A stretch of DNA of 64,000 bases from Pteria penguin (taxonomy: Eukaryota; Mollusca; Bivalvia; Pterioida; Pteriidae). The stretch lies in the NCBI GenBank assembly GCA_035048485.1, contig CM068587.1:50810001-50874000 (forward strand). Direction: 5' to 3'. The translations under genes and the position numbers were made by a program. The notes under the pieces are model-generated. The model had not been told where the DNA came from, did not search any database, and saw only the letters and a list, made by a program, of their open reading frames with translations. This document shows, piece by piece, positions 48,086 through 62,096 of the stretch. How positions within the stretch are numbered: position 1 is the stretch's first letter; every line of letters starts with the position of its first letter.

Positions 48086-49608
48086 CTTTTTCTTTAGTTT
48101 GCAGCGTGCATGTGGTGCTCTTTAAAATTCAATTTCACGAAGCGTTTGCTTTCGGATTTCTTATACCCGTATCCTGATATTGTATGGCTATGACATGTTA
48201 TATGCGTATCAGTCTACACAACTGTTTACTATTCGGTGATGAACTATGTCATCTATCTATGTTGGACAATTATGGTATGTATTATCATACAGAAGAAACT
48301 CACCAGTATATACTGGGCGTCTGGTATTAATGTATGCTTTCAAGGGTCCATAGTAACATTTTTGTAGGTGTTAACACTTCAAAGTAGTTGCGGCGGTTTC
48401 TTATATTTGAAATCTATTAGCAGCTTGTATGCAGCCTTTCTCCGTCTTGTAGGAAATCTACCAAGATTGCAAGAAATACTTCGAAAAATATTGCGCCATC
48501 GTCTACCTAGATAAGAAATTTCATTGTTTAAAGAATGTCAAAAACAAAGCATTTTGCACAATATTTTACATTATATTACTTTCATCTTGACAATAATTAT
48601 CAGAGCATATATACGTGTATACATTTAGTGCACCACACGCGCATTTTGATGATTCATCTCTCTATATTGATGTTTAAGTAAAATATTTGATGACTCAGTC
48701 GTAGATATTCTTACACGTCTTTTGAATAAAACTGTTATTACCTATATTCCCCAATGTCAGTAACTAGGTATACTGTTTAAGATATCATTTCAAAATACAT
48801 AATATATTATATAATATATATATATTATTAATACATAAGGTAGACATTATATTACCAGCCATTAACTTTTTACAAGCTGCATTAGACATTGAAATCTCTA
48901 AATACATCACTTTTATGCAGTCCTTTGTAATCTGTCTTTTCATTAAACCGGTTTGGTAGTGGCGCTGTTTTACATATTCAACTCTTACAAAAGATTTTTC
49001 ATAAGCCGCATCTGTTCAATTGAAGTAATGTAATTGTATCTACCTGTATGTACTCCCTTATTACGTGTCTGAGGATTTCACATACATGTTTTGAATGTAT
49101 GAATCTGAAATGGAGTCGGTATTTAAGTGTTGTGAAATAAATGTATATGTTGCACTAAATTTACATATGTTCTGAGACCTATTTATTATATTAAGGGTCG
49201 GAATAATGGAGCAATGTTTGAGTATATATTAAAAGTAAAAAAGGGGGATAAGGCACTTACACAACAAATGAACAATCAAACTTAAAGGCGATATATTATC
49301 TTTGCAGGACTCAACACTTACTAACTGATAGATAGACAAACACAAACAAACACACAAAAAACCAATGCACAAAGCAGACACAATGCAGATATAAGAGGTA
49401 CATAATAACGTGTTGCTGCGAACAATAAATTTGAAATCTGTATATATGTAGGTAGGCCTTATATATGTATGTATGTTAATAATTGAACAAAATGTTTGGT
49501 ATTGTTAATTCTCTGCTCCTATCTCAATGTCAGTTATAATCCGCTCACCTGGGCTTAAGTTATTACTATTTCTTCATGTAAGCAATGTTTTTGGTTTTTG
49601 TTGTTGTT

Positions 49609-49641
<33 letters not shown>

Positions 49642-50580
49642 GTTTTTTTTTTTTTGTTTTGTTTTATTTTTTTGGTTGAGTATTTGTTTGTTGAATGCTG
49701 AGTTATTTCACTTCCTAGAATTTAGTATCACCGCACGAACTGGTTTTATATACATCTAAAACAAAGGTACTTGGCTCGTGACTAAAAGATCTCGCCGGCG
49801 AGAGAAATGAGAAATCTGGTGATTGATAACTTGTATGATTTACGTCACGTATATGTCAACAGAATCGAAAAGTGCAATGCTGAGAAATTTATTCCATTGC
49901 AACCTTCCCACCCAAAGCAAACATGATTTTTTTACCTGCAATGCCTACTGTAACGTGGGTTTTCACTTTATATTCCAAAAGATCAAGATACAGCGGCAGT
50001 GGAACCCTAACACCTCATTTACTGCAATACACCGGCCCAGACATCTAGTGCAATAAATGTAGATACGGCACGTTTTATAGGATCATCACTGCTTTTGTTG
50101 GGACTGCTGAGTAGGGCTTAATTTTAGTGAACTGTATTATATTACCGTTTAAGTTTAATAACCTAGGTGTCACAGAGAAACAAATCAATGAAAGAGGGAT
50201 ACTCTATTGACACATACATACACACAATAAAAAGAACATAATAGTATCTTCTATGATTTGTTTAATCACTCTTATTTTTTAACTTGCCCTCTCCATACAA
50301 GTACCTATTGAGTTTGAAAATACAGTGTTATGGAACATATTACCCTATTGAAGAATTTATATAAAAAAAAAAAGCCAAGGGAGGCTGTGAGTAGTCTTTT
50401 ATGCCATTTATACATTGTAATTCAGATTTTATTGTCTCGGTATTATACTAAGGATAGGAGCCAAATTATGTATGCTCTTTAAGAACTATTTTCTACTGGG
50501 GTCGATCCGCCTATGTCGCATAAAATATCCAGTGCAATGTCAGCGCAAAAAACCTTTATAAATTCTATAGAAACAATCAA
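48086..50580. repeat. Module E, half-2 copy, non-coding part
   Basis: Collinear with 10471-12900. A private TA-rich stretch (about 48803-48833) and an expanded poly-T (about 49610-49670) mark the main differences. No gene. Confidence 0.8.
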
Positions 50581-50589
50581 TTTTATTGA

Positions 50590-50915
50590 TTAAAGTTTAT
50601 ATTAACAGGATTCACCCCATTTGTTAAAATGTTCGATAGTACTCTGTGTCTGGGAGGAACTAATGGTGGCCGTTTTTTCATGATGGCAGACAGATTTCTC
50701 CGTGGATCAAGTTCAACAACAACAACAACAACAACAACAACAGGAAAAACATGCAACATTCTGTCAAGGGAGAGTAACGCGTAATTGAAATCTGGAAATG
50801 TCTGGTATCAGAACCGAAAACATTGGAATCCACAGAGTTATTACATCATGTAATAACATGCCTGCGTTTATAAGGCACTGACTTGAAGCTCTGTCCCTGG
50901 GGCAGGAAAGAATTT
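50590..50915 (-). pseudogene. Unrecognised coding-like remnant, half-2 copy
   Basis: Same peptide segments as 12904-13179 but split by ~80 bp ending CTCCCTTGACAG, and with an expanded (AAC)n run (about 50710-50740) inside the frame. Confidence 0.3.
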
Positions 50916-52028
50916 TTTTCATATTAGATAGCGCATAGAGAAACGCTCAATATGTAGCCAATTGAAGAAACCAGTTTATATTAGACTAGTGCTTTGTATA
51001 TATTTTCTATCTTTCTTTTCGTGTCTCTATATTTATGTAAGTGTTTGTCCTGAGGAAGAAGCAGATGGTCTCTCAGACAAAACATTGCGACCGAGTCGAA
51101 GCGGAAGTTGATAATATTTTTCGAGGGGTGACTATGGAATGTCAACCTGTCAAAAATGTAATATTCATTTTATTATACCGGGGCCCGGCGCCATAAACTG
51201 AGATATACTTAAGTCATATATTTCATTTCAATTTATTTCATTATCAAACCTTCAATGAAATTTTCATGCACAATGGTTAAATTCTATTTATGGATAGAAC
51301 ACAACTCAATACAATCCAAATCCCAGTTATTAATTCAATAATAAAAAGAAGAATATGAAAGTCTATTCTCAGCTTATGGCGCCGAACCCGAATGTCATAC
51401 AATATACAACATAAACAACAATTAAGTGTGAGTATTAATTTAAGATAATTTAAGATATTTGTCTTCCCTTCATTTAAATGTGATGTGCCTATCGTCTTGT
51501 GATATACTGATTAATAACGTAACTACAGAATAAACCTGTAATCGCGAGTCCCCAACAACGATTTTATATCATTTACACATGATCATTGATCAACTGGAGA
51601 GTTCCATTAACATTGGATTGTTATTACGGCGTAAACGCGATGTCACAATGCATTTTGACTTCAAAACATGACGTAATATCACATGACCATGTTCTAAGAC
51701 ATCTGTTCTAACGCCATTTTACTAAAAAAAGATCCGCCATACTATTCTATGAACCGTACGCACATCAATTGTGCACATGTGACATTTTCTATGAATGTCA
51801 CCCTCTCTATATATCCTATATAAAAACCGTGTGACATTCAAAATTTGAAACATGTCACACGATTGATTGACCAATCAGATTACAGAAAAGTAACATGAGG
51901 TATAATAAATATATATATATATATTTGCAAATTTCCCAGATCATATGTATGTAGCCAAAATTTGTTGATGTAGGAGGAACGTATATATTCATATACATTA
52001 ATTTGAAGTTTATCGTTATGTAAAAATT

Positions 52029-53480
52029 TTATTTGTATCTATACATTTTCACTTCATTGGAACTGCCTGATTCTAGTGACAACCACATGCTATTATCATA
52101 AAGTGACACACACGCTGGTCCTCCACTTAATTCACGGAGTAAGTATCTCAAGAATGTCCCATCGTACGACAGCAAGTGTATTGATCTATTTTCAAAATCA
52201 GAAACAATTATCCTGCATCTAGAATCGCAGTCGACATCAATTGGATTAAATAGTATAGCAGAATCACCTTGTCCTCTGTAGGTTGTCCTCACTGCTCCGC
52301 CTCTGTGTAGTATAATTAACTCTCCGTTGTCTTTACTAGTCCAGTTGATAGCGCATACGTCATTATTCCTGTTCTCTGCTGTCCTACCAGCCAGTGTAAA
52401 AAGTCGGGATCTACCGTCTTCATGCAACTCATATGATGTCCTCACTTCTCCTGTCATACTCATCCGCTGAACCAGTCGACGACTACCTGGGTTAATGGTG
52501 TAAGGGTCACCATCATCCCTCATGCTGACCAGAAGATCTCCGTCACACGTCTTACTAAGCAACGTCGTTTTAAGTGGGTTTGTATTACATAGTAAACGAT
52601 CGCTACCATCAAGAGAGTTAACTCGTATTTGTTTCCTACCACTGTAAACATGATCACCGTTATCCATGATAACAATGTCGATACACCCATATTGCATTAT
52701 TTGTATTGTATTACCTTTGTTATCTATTAGCTTCACTTTTTTATCCTCGATATCCCTCATCCATGCTGTATCATTCCGTACAGCACATATAGCATCTACG
52801 TGTAATTGTTGTACAGTATCTGTTTCCGTAATTTCCACTGACCACTGCCGTTGGTCATCCTGGATGATTAATTCACCAACCATGTCACTAAGCACGCCGT
52901 GGTCAATGTAACCTGGTATGAATAAAGCTGTTTCATTTTCTTCTGCAAGTTTCAGCGATTCCAATTTCTCCAGAGTGGACATCATCTGCTGTTCCATCTC
53001 CATCACATCAGTGTCTGAATACTCGTGTACATTTTCATCCAGCGACGTTGTTATTGTATCCATATATTTCAACATATCCCTCGTTTCCATTTGTGATGCA
53101 TCGGTGATTCGTTTCCATGTTATGTACTTTTGTTTCTTTTCGTTGATTAGTTCGTTAGTTGCTTCGAAAATGCATGTTCGACTTTTTTCTATTTGTTGTA
53201 GAACCTTGTCAGTTTTGTCGTCAATCACATGTAATTTTTCTAGCGTTTTTAGTCTTGGGAGTCTGTTTTTGCGAATATTTTTACACACTTCAGGAAGCCC
53301 CGCCCTTCTTTCTTTTGCGACTGATGTAATTACATCCCAATCATGGTCTATATGGCTCGTTTTCGCACATTCTGTACAGATATTTTTCCGACATGTTTTA
53401 CAATAAAATGTCCGCTCCTTATTAGAATGCTTCTCACACATATCAATGGTAGTTTGAGCTTTGTATAAAGAAGACGCCAT
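52029..53480 (-). CDS. B-box/coiled-coil/propeller (TRIM-like) protein, intact
   Basis: 483 residues, single exon, from the ATG at 53478-53480 (good context: G at -3, G at +4). B-box type 2 at residues 15-46 with every ligand: C15, H18, C27, C30, C35, C38, H43, H46. About residues 75-200 form a predicted coiled coil (charged, heptad-like, containing ELINEKKQKY and VMEMEQQMMSTLEKLESL). Residues about 225-483 are beta-rich, with repeated motifs such as VKLIDNKGNTIQ, VNSLDGSDR, VDCDSRCRIIVSD and IHLLSYDGTFLRYLL, consistent with a propeller. No RING, so no catalytic E3 activity of its own is expected. Such RING-less B-box proteins are greatly expanded in bivalves and are usually linked to innate immunity; that role is inference. 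It differs from copy 2 by only a few residues. Confidence 0.92.
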   Translation of the reverse strand: MASSLYKAQTTIDMCEKHSNKERTFYCKTCRKNICTECAKTSHIDHDWDVITSVAKERRAGLPEVCKNIRKNRLPRLKTLEKLHVIDDKTDKVLQQIEKSRTCIFEATNELINEKKQKYITWKRITDASQMETRDMLKYMDTITTSLDENVHEYSDTDVMEMEQQMMSTLEKLESLKLAEENETALFIPGYIDHGVLSDMVGELIIQDDQRQWSVEITETDTVQQLHVDAICAVRNDTAWMRDIEDKKVKLIDNKGNTIQIMQYGCIDIVIMDNGDHVYSGRKQIRVNSLDGSDRLLCNTNPLKTTLLSKTCDGDLLVSMRDDGDPYTINPGSRRLVQRMSMTGEVRTSYELHEDGRSRLFTLAGRTAENRNNDVCAINWTSKDNGELIILHRGGAVRTTYRGQGDSAILFNPIDVDCDSRCRIIVSDFENRSIHLLSYDGTFLRYLLRELSGGPACVSLYDNSMWLSLESGSSNEVKMYRYK

Positions 53481-53507
53481 TTCGCTAATGGATGTGACCA
53501 ACTATGG

Positions 53508-53519
53508 CACGTCACGTGG
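53508..53519 (-). promoter_or_regulatory. CACGTG E-box upstream of the intact B-box gene
   Basis: CACGTCACGTGG about 28 nt before the ATG; identical to the site at 24336-24347. Confidence 0.3.
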
Positions 53520-53627
53520 TTTAGACATCCAAACATAGGTTTTAAAATATTTCTTTACAATGAATGGATAAGATGAATAAGTAGCAGTGGTTTTACGCAA
53601 CATGTTTCCATTAGCATGGAGACTGTA

Positions 53628-54543
53628 AGTGTAAAAGCTTACTTCCGTTTTAATTCCTTGTTTCGTGGTTTAAAAGTTTTAAAATATATGTCTACTTTCA
53701 CATATTCTTATCTAAGGATATCGGCCGACTGAAAATCGTGAGAGTCGTGTTGGGGTTTTCCTGGGCCCCAAAGTTATAAAACTTTTACCAGTGCTCGACT
53801 CCAAACCCGCACTCAAACTCATTACTCGTACTCACTCGAGCACGGTTCTGTATGGTTAATAACGCCTTCAAGCACGACTAAAAACTTCATCTTCCTCGAG
53901 ATCCTCAATGGATTTGAGTATGGTTCTAACCAATCTTGTGATTTTCGAGCACATCACGAGATTTGAACACGTTATCATGCTCCAATTTATCTAACCTCAA
54001 TACATTTCGATTCGTGCTCGAATTTCAGCACGTACTTAGTTTGCAGCACCAGGTTGTGAGTCGTGCTTCAAAAGGTTTTATAACATCGGAACCAGATTTA
54101 AGACATTAAATCCTTTTATAACGATTTAATTTTAACAACCTTCGATCTGTCGAGTTCATAGTCTGCTTGAAATGATATAAACCCGAGATCAAGCGAAAGA
54201 TTGTTCTTCTTAACAAAGTCAACCAAAGTACAAGAATAAGCCGGTATGGAAAAATATGGATGCCACACAAAAACTCTTATATGGCTCCTGCGGTAATGTA
54301 TTTAAAGACTGACGCTAATCTTTAAAAGGGAAAACACACAAAAATGTAAATTTTTGCAATCAAATACCAAAAAGGAGTGACAAGACACAAAGCCTCTCTT
54401 CTTCCGCCAAAAAGGGCAAGGGCCTTTTGGAACCTTAGTGGTCGCCAGTCTCTCCGCAGAACTACGAGATCTACGACTTACACACTGCAAAGGGAGTAAG
54501 TATGGCATTAATGCAAAATACGAAAGTAACTGTGTTGAACTGA
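53628..54543. other. Upstream flank of the intact B-box gene
   Basis: Collinear with 24454-25439 apart from about 60 bp missing near 53917. GGATATCGGCCGACTGAAAA and the CTCGAGCACGG motifs recur at 14228-14640. No TATA box is obvious on the minus strand. Confidence 0.5.
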
Positions 54544-54765
54544 TTATGTCATTAAGGACAAATGTACCACAGCGGATATACATTGACCCCTGTATTTCAT
54601 AGTTGAGACCAGGTGCCCGGGAGTAATAAGCGTCTCCAGACTGGCTAGTCACAGTCATGACTGCCCTTACATACAAAAGAAATAAATGTCACTCAACTGT
54701 ATGTATTGTTAAATATGAATCAACATGGTGTAGAACGTGTCATCGCCACATAACACCAAAAAGTA
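54544..54765 (+). repeat. Unnamed ~230-bp interspersed repeat
   Basis: Duplicate of 25440-25660. Confidence 0.8.
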
Positions 54766-57280
54766 TAACACTGTAGTCGGACCCTCCGCGGAGAACTATT
54801 TGTTAGGAAAATTTCGATCCAAAATTCTTTTGTATCATTTTAGGCACAACTGCAGCTTGCAGTATCTTATATATTTACAACACCTTTTTAAAGATTTTTC
54901 AAGTAATATCCAGAGATCTGTAGTTTTTGCTTGAAAAATACAAAGATTTTTGTCCTAAACAATTAAATAGCACATGCTTTTTATCAAAAGCAGTTGTAGC
55001 CCGAAGGGACATAAACGGTTGCACTGAATATATACTTTACATCAATAATTTAAGAAATTAACATTTTACAAGCATTTAAAAAAGAATCTGATTTGCAACA
55101 GAAAAAGCATAGTTCTGTATAAAAACGCCATTTTCAAAGCTTTTTCCAATAAAACAACACTGCAATTACCGCATCATTGGAAAGAGGAGACTTTGAAGTA
55201 AGTTTCTTAATCATCAAAACATGTCCATATACCATCGTGTTGATCCAGGAAAGAAATATATATGAAAATTTCTTCAAATTTTCATAAAATTTGGTAAAAA
55301 ATTAACTTTTTAACCAAAAAACACCCATATTTCGAAAAAAAAATAATAATAAGAATTTGAAACTTATCTCATCTGAAAGAGCATTAAAAATGATACATAT
55401 TCCCATGTTTTTTATTTGACATCGTTATTCAAACAAAAAACAAAAACAAAAACAAAACAAAAATATAAAAAAAACCCCACGATTTTTCTTATAAAAACGG
55501 GTTTTTTCCCCCAAAACATCACTTTTGCAATGGAATCGAATCTGCTATTATGACACGATTGCCCTTGGACATAAATATATCTAGTTTAATGAGAATTTTG
55601 TTTTCATGTGACGGGCAATACTAGGTTGGTTTACATTAATTTCATTTTACACATATTACTTATTTTTATTTATTCCAAAATAATGATAATGTTCGTACAT
55701 GTATGTTTTGCCACTTACCTTGAGAAACTTTTTTATCATATTTCTATATAGAAGAATTATTTTATAAATCTTTCGTGTATATTCTTTGCTTCCATTGTTT
55801 TTGTAGTGATTGGCAATATGGATCCTAGAACCAGTTACCGACACCAACTGAGCGACGATCTTCCTTTTCTTCAGCTGAGTGTCATGGGAAGATATGTGTA
55901 TTTGCCGTCCCTGGCGGACCAGTAATCAATAAATTATGGCCCCGTCTGCTCTTTTTCAAGATCGCTGTCATTTTTCCTGCAGATTTTACTGTATATCTTC
56001 TGACTCGATTACTTTCTTAATGGTATGTCCCGAGAGAACACGAACGATGCATTGCTAGGAGATTTGCTACGGACTTCGTTTAAAGGTCATTGACGCTTTA
56101 TTTATAGCACGATGTATCCATTAACCGTCCGGTTGAAAGCAAAGTGAAAGAATCGTGCACAAAAAGATGGATTATATGGATAAACAGTAACAAAGTGTAT
56201 ACATACAAAAAGAAGAGACTGTCCCCGATCGATCGGTACCAGGTTTTTGTCAAAGCGTGCAAAATTAGCGGAGATATCGAGGTTTGATGTTGGTCATCCC
56301 TGTGATTCGAGTCTTCCCTTTTACCTATTGACGTATTAGAAGTCTATTATGGATTAGGTCTTGGGAATTTCTCTAGTATATTATGGAGTAGGTTTTGGGA
56401 ATTTCTCAATGTAAGGTCACCCCTGTGATAAAACTACGGTTCCTTCATTTACCGAAGCTAAATTATCTGACGTGTTGACTTCATTATCTAATTATAGTCA
56501 TTAATGAACATATCACATATTTTATTTACCATGACTTTTACCGAATTTGCATACTACCATAATATAAAGTAGTCCAGGGGTCCATGTTTTCCAATTATCC
56601 TTTATTTTGTAATACACATTACAATACTCCGTGTTTGCCTATTCATTTTTCATTTTATAAAGTATATTACGATATTGTTAGTCCAGGGGGCAATGTTTAC
56701 TTACTATTTCTTATTGCCTAATGCACACTAAAATAATTGTAGTCTAGAGGTTCATGTTTGGCAAGCATTCCTAATTTTGTAATCTATACTACGACTCAAT
56801 TAAGTCTAGATATCGATTTGGGGTATAATTCCATAATTTGCATTGTACACAATTTTATAATAAAGTCCAGATATCAATGTTTGCCTACTATTCCTTATGT
56901 ACACTACAAAAACTTGTAATAATTCCTTATTTTCGAACGAATACTACGATATAATGTAATCGAGAGTTCAATGTTTGCAAAATATTTTTTACTTCAATTT
57001 GTAATGATATTGGCAATGAATGTGATCAAAGTCATAACAGTTTGAAGGCTTAATGGTCAAGTTGAAAGAAATTTGATTGTGTCACCTAGGCTTTTGCAAG
57101 ATTATCAATCATTTGAATGAACATTATTTTCCGATTAAGTTTTCTTCTTTTTTCTGTTTAATTTGTATAAGCGCCAAAGACAGAGAAATCCATTGTCTAT
57201 CCTAACCTCAAAGTACCTTTACTGAACCACATTAATGTCATTATTATATAATACTATAAGTTCGTTGGGCATCGCTAACA
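54766..57280. other. Gene-less stretch with the degenerate tandem repeat
   Basis: Collinear with 25660-28177, including the weak exon candidate (partner about 55720-55930, minus strand) and the ~80-bp degenerate tandem at 56560-56995. Confidence 0.5.
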
Positions 57281-60200
57281 ATGGAACTTTTGTAAGTATG
57301 CATCATTCAAAGCTAAGTTTTGTTTACTCATATCTATGTGTTTAACCTTATACCCCTATTCCTGACATTAGAGTTAGATCACTTTTTATCGTTTGTTGTT
57401 GGGGTTTTTTTTTCTTTTTGATTTTTGATTTTTTTGTTTTTGGATGTACATATATTTTTTATCTATTTTTTTTTTCTTCTGTTTTGTAATTCTAGGGTTA
57501 TCTTTTTTCTCTCTTTATGTAGATATTGATATATTTTTGTAAATAAAAATTGAATTTGTACTTTGGCAGCATCGACAACACTGTTAAAATAATGTGATAG
57601 CAATATTATTTAATAAAAGTTATTCTGACGGCTCTGGAATTTATCGTTGTTAGGATTTCCTTTGACATTCTTCTGGAAGAATTTAGGGTTATTGAAGTCT
57701 ATACTTTTGATACGTGGTAGTACATTGTATTGTTAATGTAAACCATTTTAAGTACTTTCGTTATATTTTTTTTCGTTTAAATAATTTGTTTAGCATAATA
57801 TTTGTATAATTTTCTTTTTACTGTTAATTTTGTTAATATTTTCAGCAGTTCATACTTTTTAGTTTGATTCTTTTTCTTAAAATTTCTGTGGGGAAATCCC
57901 CTGATCTACCCAGCTTAAATGCCATTCCAATTAGTACATTTTACACAAACATAAGATAGCAAATTTCGTGAATTTCTTTGTACTTCTGTAAGTATGCATC
58001 ATTCTAGACATTGACTAATCAACATTTCCGTTGAGTTAGCTGATTCACTATATATATCTATATACAACGCCGGTAAATGTAGAATAAATATGCAGATTGG
58101 ATATGTATATGAATGATAAAGCCACCATTGTTTACGATAGCATGCGTAAAAAGAAAATAATAACAGAAATATAGATATTATACACTAAATGCACCTGTAT
58201 CAGATCGGTAAAGTGTTCTTACATGTCAGTTAGCTCTTCTCACATAAATATATGTATATCGGTAGATTGATCTATATGTATATCGTACGGCTGCACATCG
58301 ATAAAGTGTCGAGTCATAAACGGGTGTAATTTAATGTGCCTCACAATGATATAAGTGTATGATCAGGGCCGTATTACATTGATTTCAGTGTGTTTGGTAT
58401 TATATTTGGATTTGGATTATATTCTTATGGAATATTGGCCTCTTTTCTTCCGAAATGTGGGCAGGACTTGTGTACACCTGGATACCAGAGATGCCTTGGC
58501 GACCGATGCAGATAATACTCCGACTTTTATGATACAGAGTATGGCTGTAAGAATAAGGACACACTAAAGGAATGTGCAAATGTCTGCATAGGTATGACAT
58601 ATGCATTGTCATACAACATTCATTATAGATATAACTTTGTATTCCCCACAATTTGTGGTAACTTTCAGAATGTGTATATTGTTAGCCATCGGTGAGGATT
58701 ATTGAGTATTTCTACTAAGTTATTTAGACAAAGGTGTAGACAGCCATCCTACATTTCATATAAAATATGAAGCCAAATATCACGTCTCCAGATACACAAA
58801 CCCGACCATCATATAATCATATAACACAACCTAGGTTCATTTTAAAATATACTGCGTCATATTATAATATACTTATATAACATAATCTAGATTATCGGCT
58901 GTTGTAGAATTTCATTTTAAATATAATGCGTTATGATCTATGTCACTTTTCATTTTAATTAGGAAAATTTTGTCATATATATATATACATATATTACAAT
59001 AAAACGTGAACACGTACAGTTATATATCGTTCATATAGATATCATAAAGGGGATTTTCAACGAAAGTTTGAAAAATAAAGAACGGTCATCTGAACAGATT
59101 TAAAAGGATGACAATGGAAACCAAGGTAAGGTAGATGATAATTGTAAAGTTTGATCGTTCTGTGTGTTACTAAATCGATCAGATTATAAAAGAGCTTTTT
59201 AAAGAATTATACACACAATTGTATTAGTTGTAGCATTAAAAGAAAGGAATGATGATAAGTATAAGGATATATCGATTGATAGCACTAGATGTACCTTCCT
59301 TTGTGGAATGAGTATATAAACAGATAGCGCTGGATTACATCGGACCGAGTCACTGTAGTTATGTCGTTAGAAAATAAAGTTCATGGCTTTGATAAAACGG
59401 TGGTTTCTTGCCATATATCACTGGAATAGGTACTGGTGAAACATAAAAATGCTGTTCGTTTATTTCCATAATATATACTTTGTAAATCACGCTAAAACTC
59501 TAAATTCATGTTTTCTATAATGATAATACTTTAGTTGCTTAAAAGGCTGACAACATGCTATACCTGCATGTCTGTACCATAGATCGAGTTCTAATAGAAG
59601 ACAGAACACAGTAACCGCACCAATTGAGTGACGTTTGTTACTTCAATTGACCGTCCTGAGTCGGTATCGTAACCGCAGCACAATTGAATATTTTTGTAAT
59701 GTCGTTCCGTGTATATTATGCTATTGTCATTTTTTTTGTGTGCAGGTCCTTGGTGATTTGTGTCATACAGCTTTGTCTGATATCTTCTGTTTTCTCTTTT
59801 ATATCATGTTTATCTATTTATGTATGTATGTATTAATTTATTTATTATTATTATTATTTTTTTTTTTTTGATAAGTAGATACTTTATTTAATTGTATACT
59901 TTGTAAAAGGTGTAAACATAAAGGATGGAAATAATACAAATTTTTCAAATATGTATTGTTTTATTAAGATACCATACAATTAAGTACTGTCGGAATTATT
60001 GGAATGCCAAACTGTACCTATAACAATGCATTAATCATTACAATAATTTTCAAATTGATCTTTCTAAAACAATGAGATATAACATTAAAATGCTATAATA
60101 TAGTCACTGATGAATATGGATGATAAAGATAACCCCCTATTTACAATGTATAAACTTATGCCCCTGGCTGTCATCAGGAAGACAAAAATTTTATAAATAA

Positions 60201-60749
60201 GAATAAGGAATAGACGTGACGTCATATCTGAGTATTAGACTCTTTCTACTGTTTATATGTGATAGGTGTTTCTAGCAAGCAGGAAATGCTCACTCTTCCC
60301 GGGCACCTGATCTCACTCCATTCATGAGTTTCGGAATTATGATTTGGATTTATCCACCATCTTTACATATGATCGCCATAATAAAAAATACCATTGATAC
60401 TAAAGTTGGATATGTTATCTAAATCATTCCGATATTGTATGCCAATTTATGAAACAAGAGGTTCTATAAGATACAATATCAAAAATAAATGTTTTTCGTC
60501 CGTCAAGAAATTTTTTATCTGTTATGTCTTTATTCTCATCGACAGTTTCTTTTTTTAATGTGACATCCCCTGCGGCATGAAATAAAACTATAATTGAACA
60601 TGATTTTCACTTTACTATTTTTACATTCTCTAAAATCATGCAAACACCTCTGATTAACTGTTTTAATATTAGATGGAGGATTGAGTCAGATTCAACCAAT
60701 GGATGATGCAAATCCAATATTAATAAAAACAAACGCATTCCAAGGCTAA
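57281..60749 (+). pseudogene. Cysteine-rich membrane/secreted protein gene, copy B (nonsense codon 46)
   Basis: Exon 1 57281-57291 (ATGGAACTTTT, donor GTAAGT); exon 2 58389-58591 (acceptor GATTTCAG, donor GTATGA); terminal exon 60673-60749 after TTTTAATATTAG. Exons 1 and 2 join in frame to give a plausible signal peptide (MELFVFGIIFGFGLYSYG) and the ectodomain start (CGQDLCTPGYQRCLGDRC), but codon 46 is TAA (58513-58515), shared with copy A. The transmembrane exon seen at 37650-37791 is not found. Because exon 2 and the terminal exon have matching phase, a direct join would give a soluble form if the stop were absent. Confidence 0.55.
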
Positions 60750-61004
60750 TGAACACCGTTGCTCGAACAAATTATTCAGATATATTTTAAAATCAAAAAG
60801 AAATTGAGGTTGTGATATACCTAAAATACTTTTATTATAGTCCTCACTCCAGGCGAATGAAATCCATGTCTCTGGCTAAGTTCTGTCCTTTCCTATCACT
60901 CCTATTAAAAAAACCCCCGGTTATTTATGAGCAATTTGAGATTAAAGGATCTGATAGGGGCATTGATAATAATAAATTACTACTTATATATACCTTTATG
61001 TAAA

Positions 61005-61250
61005 ATACGTAAGTAACTGGTGTCACATGACTATGTCACTAGCAACAATGTAGCACAGTCGGCATCCATGGACTGTTGATATTCAGATGTGAGACCAGGT
61101 GCCCGAGAGGAGTGAGCGTCTCCTGTTTGTCTAGCCACACCCGCTGTGAATGCCCTTACATACAGACGAAACATATAATTCAGCTCTGTATATATACAAG
61201 AATGTGACCAAACACTGTGTAGAAAGTGTCACTGCCACATAAGGAACAAT
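61005..61250 (+). repeat. Unnamed ~230-bp interspersed repeat
   Basis: Duplicate of 32365-32610. Confidence 0.8.
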
Positions 61251-62012
61251 TTAATATGTCTGACGATTTCCACTGAACATGGGTAAAAGGCGCTACTGGC
61301 GGAAGTGGAATATTTTCTTTTCTTTGACACCTGTTCTTTTTTTCATATGCTCCTAAATAGAGATCTCTTGTTTCTCTTATTTCTTTTTTCGCCGTTTGGG
61401 ATGTCCTTTGGAATCATTATGTATTAATGACCAACTGTGTTGGATTTATCCACCATCTTATCATGAATTGAACTAAACTTTGCTGTAATATTTTAAATGA
61501 ATTGTTGTCACATATCATAACATGTCATGCGCATTTCTTTTATATGTCGATTGTTAGTAATACGCCATGGAAATGTGGAAATCTACCAGTTTTACACCTT
61601 AGCTATTTGAGGTACTATGTGGGATTTGTGAAGCAGGTGACGGCGATTTGAATCCACAATGAGGACACTGAATTGTGATCGAGACAAAGGGAAAATAATT
61701 TAATATTTAAATCTATTCAAAGATTTACTAATTTGTCATGCACTTTAATATCAGTGGAAAAATTATGCCTCAGTCCTCTTAGAAATACCGTACTATACGA
61801 TTCTTAAAAAATGCATAAAATATATACATATCAAACGCTATGCCAAAGGCGAAATAATTCAGACAATGTTAAAAATTGATTTAGTATAAACTTGTTTGTT
61901 GAAAATGTACATCACCACCATTTAGATAGCAATCTGATGTTGCAATCACAATTCCCCCCTCTCCCTCATAACAACACAAAGGTTATGTAATCATGACGAA
62001 GTGCTACACAAC

Positions 62013-62021
62013 AACAACAAC

Positions 62022-62095
<74 letters not shown>
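62013..62095. repeat. (CAA)n(AAT)n microsatellite at the LINE junction
   Basis: CAACAACAA then about 24 AAT repeats, directly followed in the same frame by the LINE reverse transcriptase. The poly-Asn at the start of that open frame is repeat, not protein. Confidence 0.97.

Positions 62096-62096
<1 letters not shown>

Larger units (their letters stand above)
51065..62095. repeat. Large duplicated block, copy B (partner 21880-33445)
   Basis: See copy A. Copy B holds the only intact B-box gene, and a version of the cysteine-rich gene whose signal peptide is in frame. Notable private changes: about 330 bp missing near 57545, short TA tracts, 9 extra bases in the terminal exon of the cysteine-rich gene. 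Confidence 0.9.
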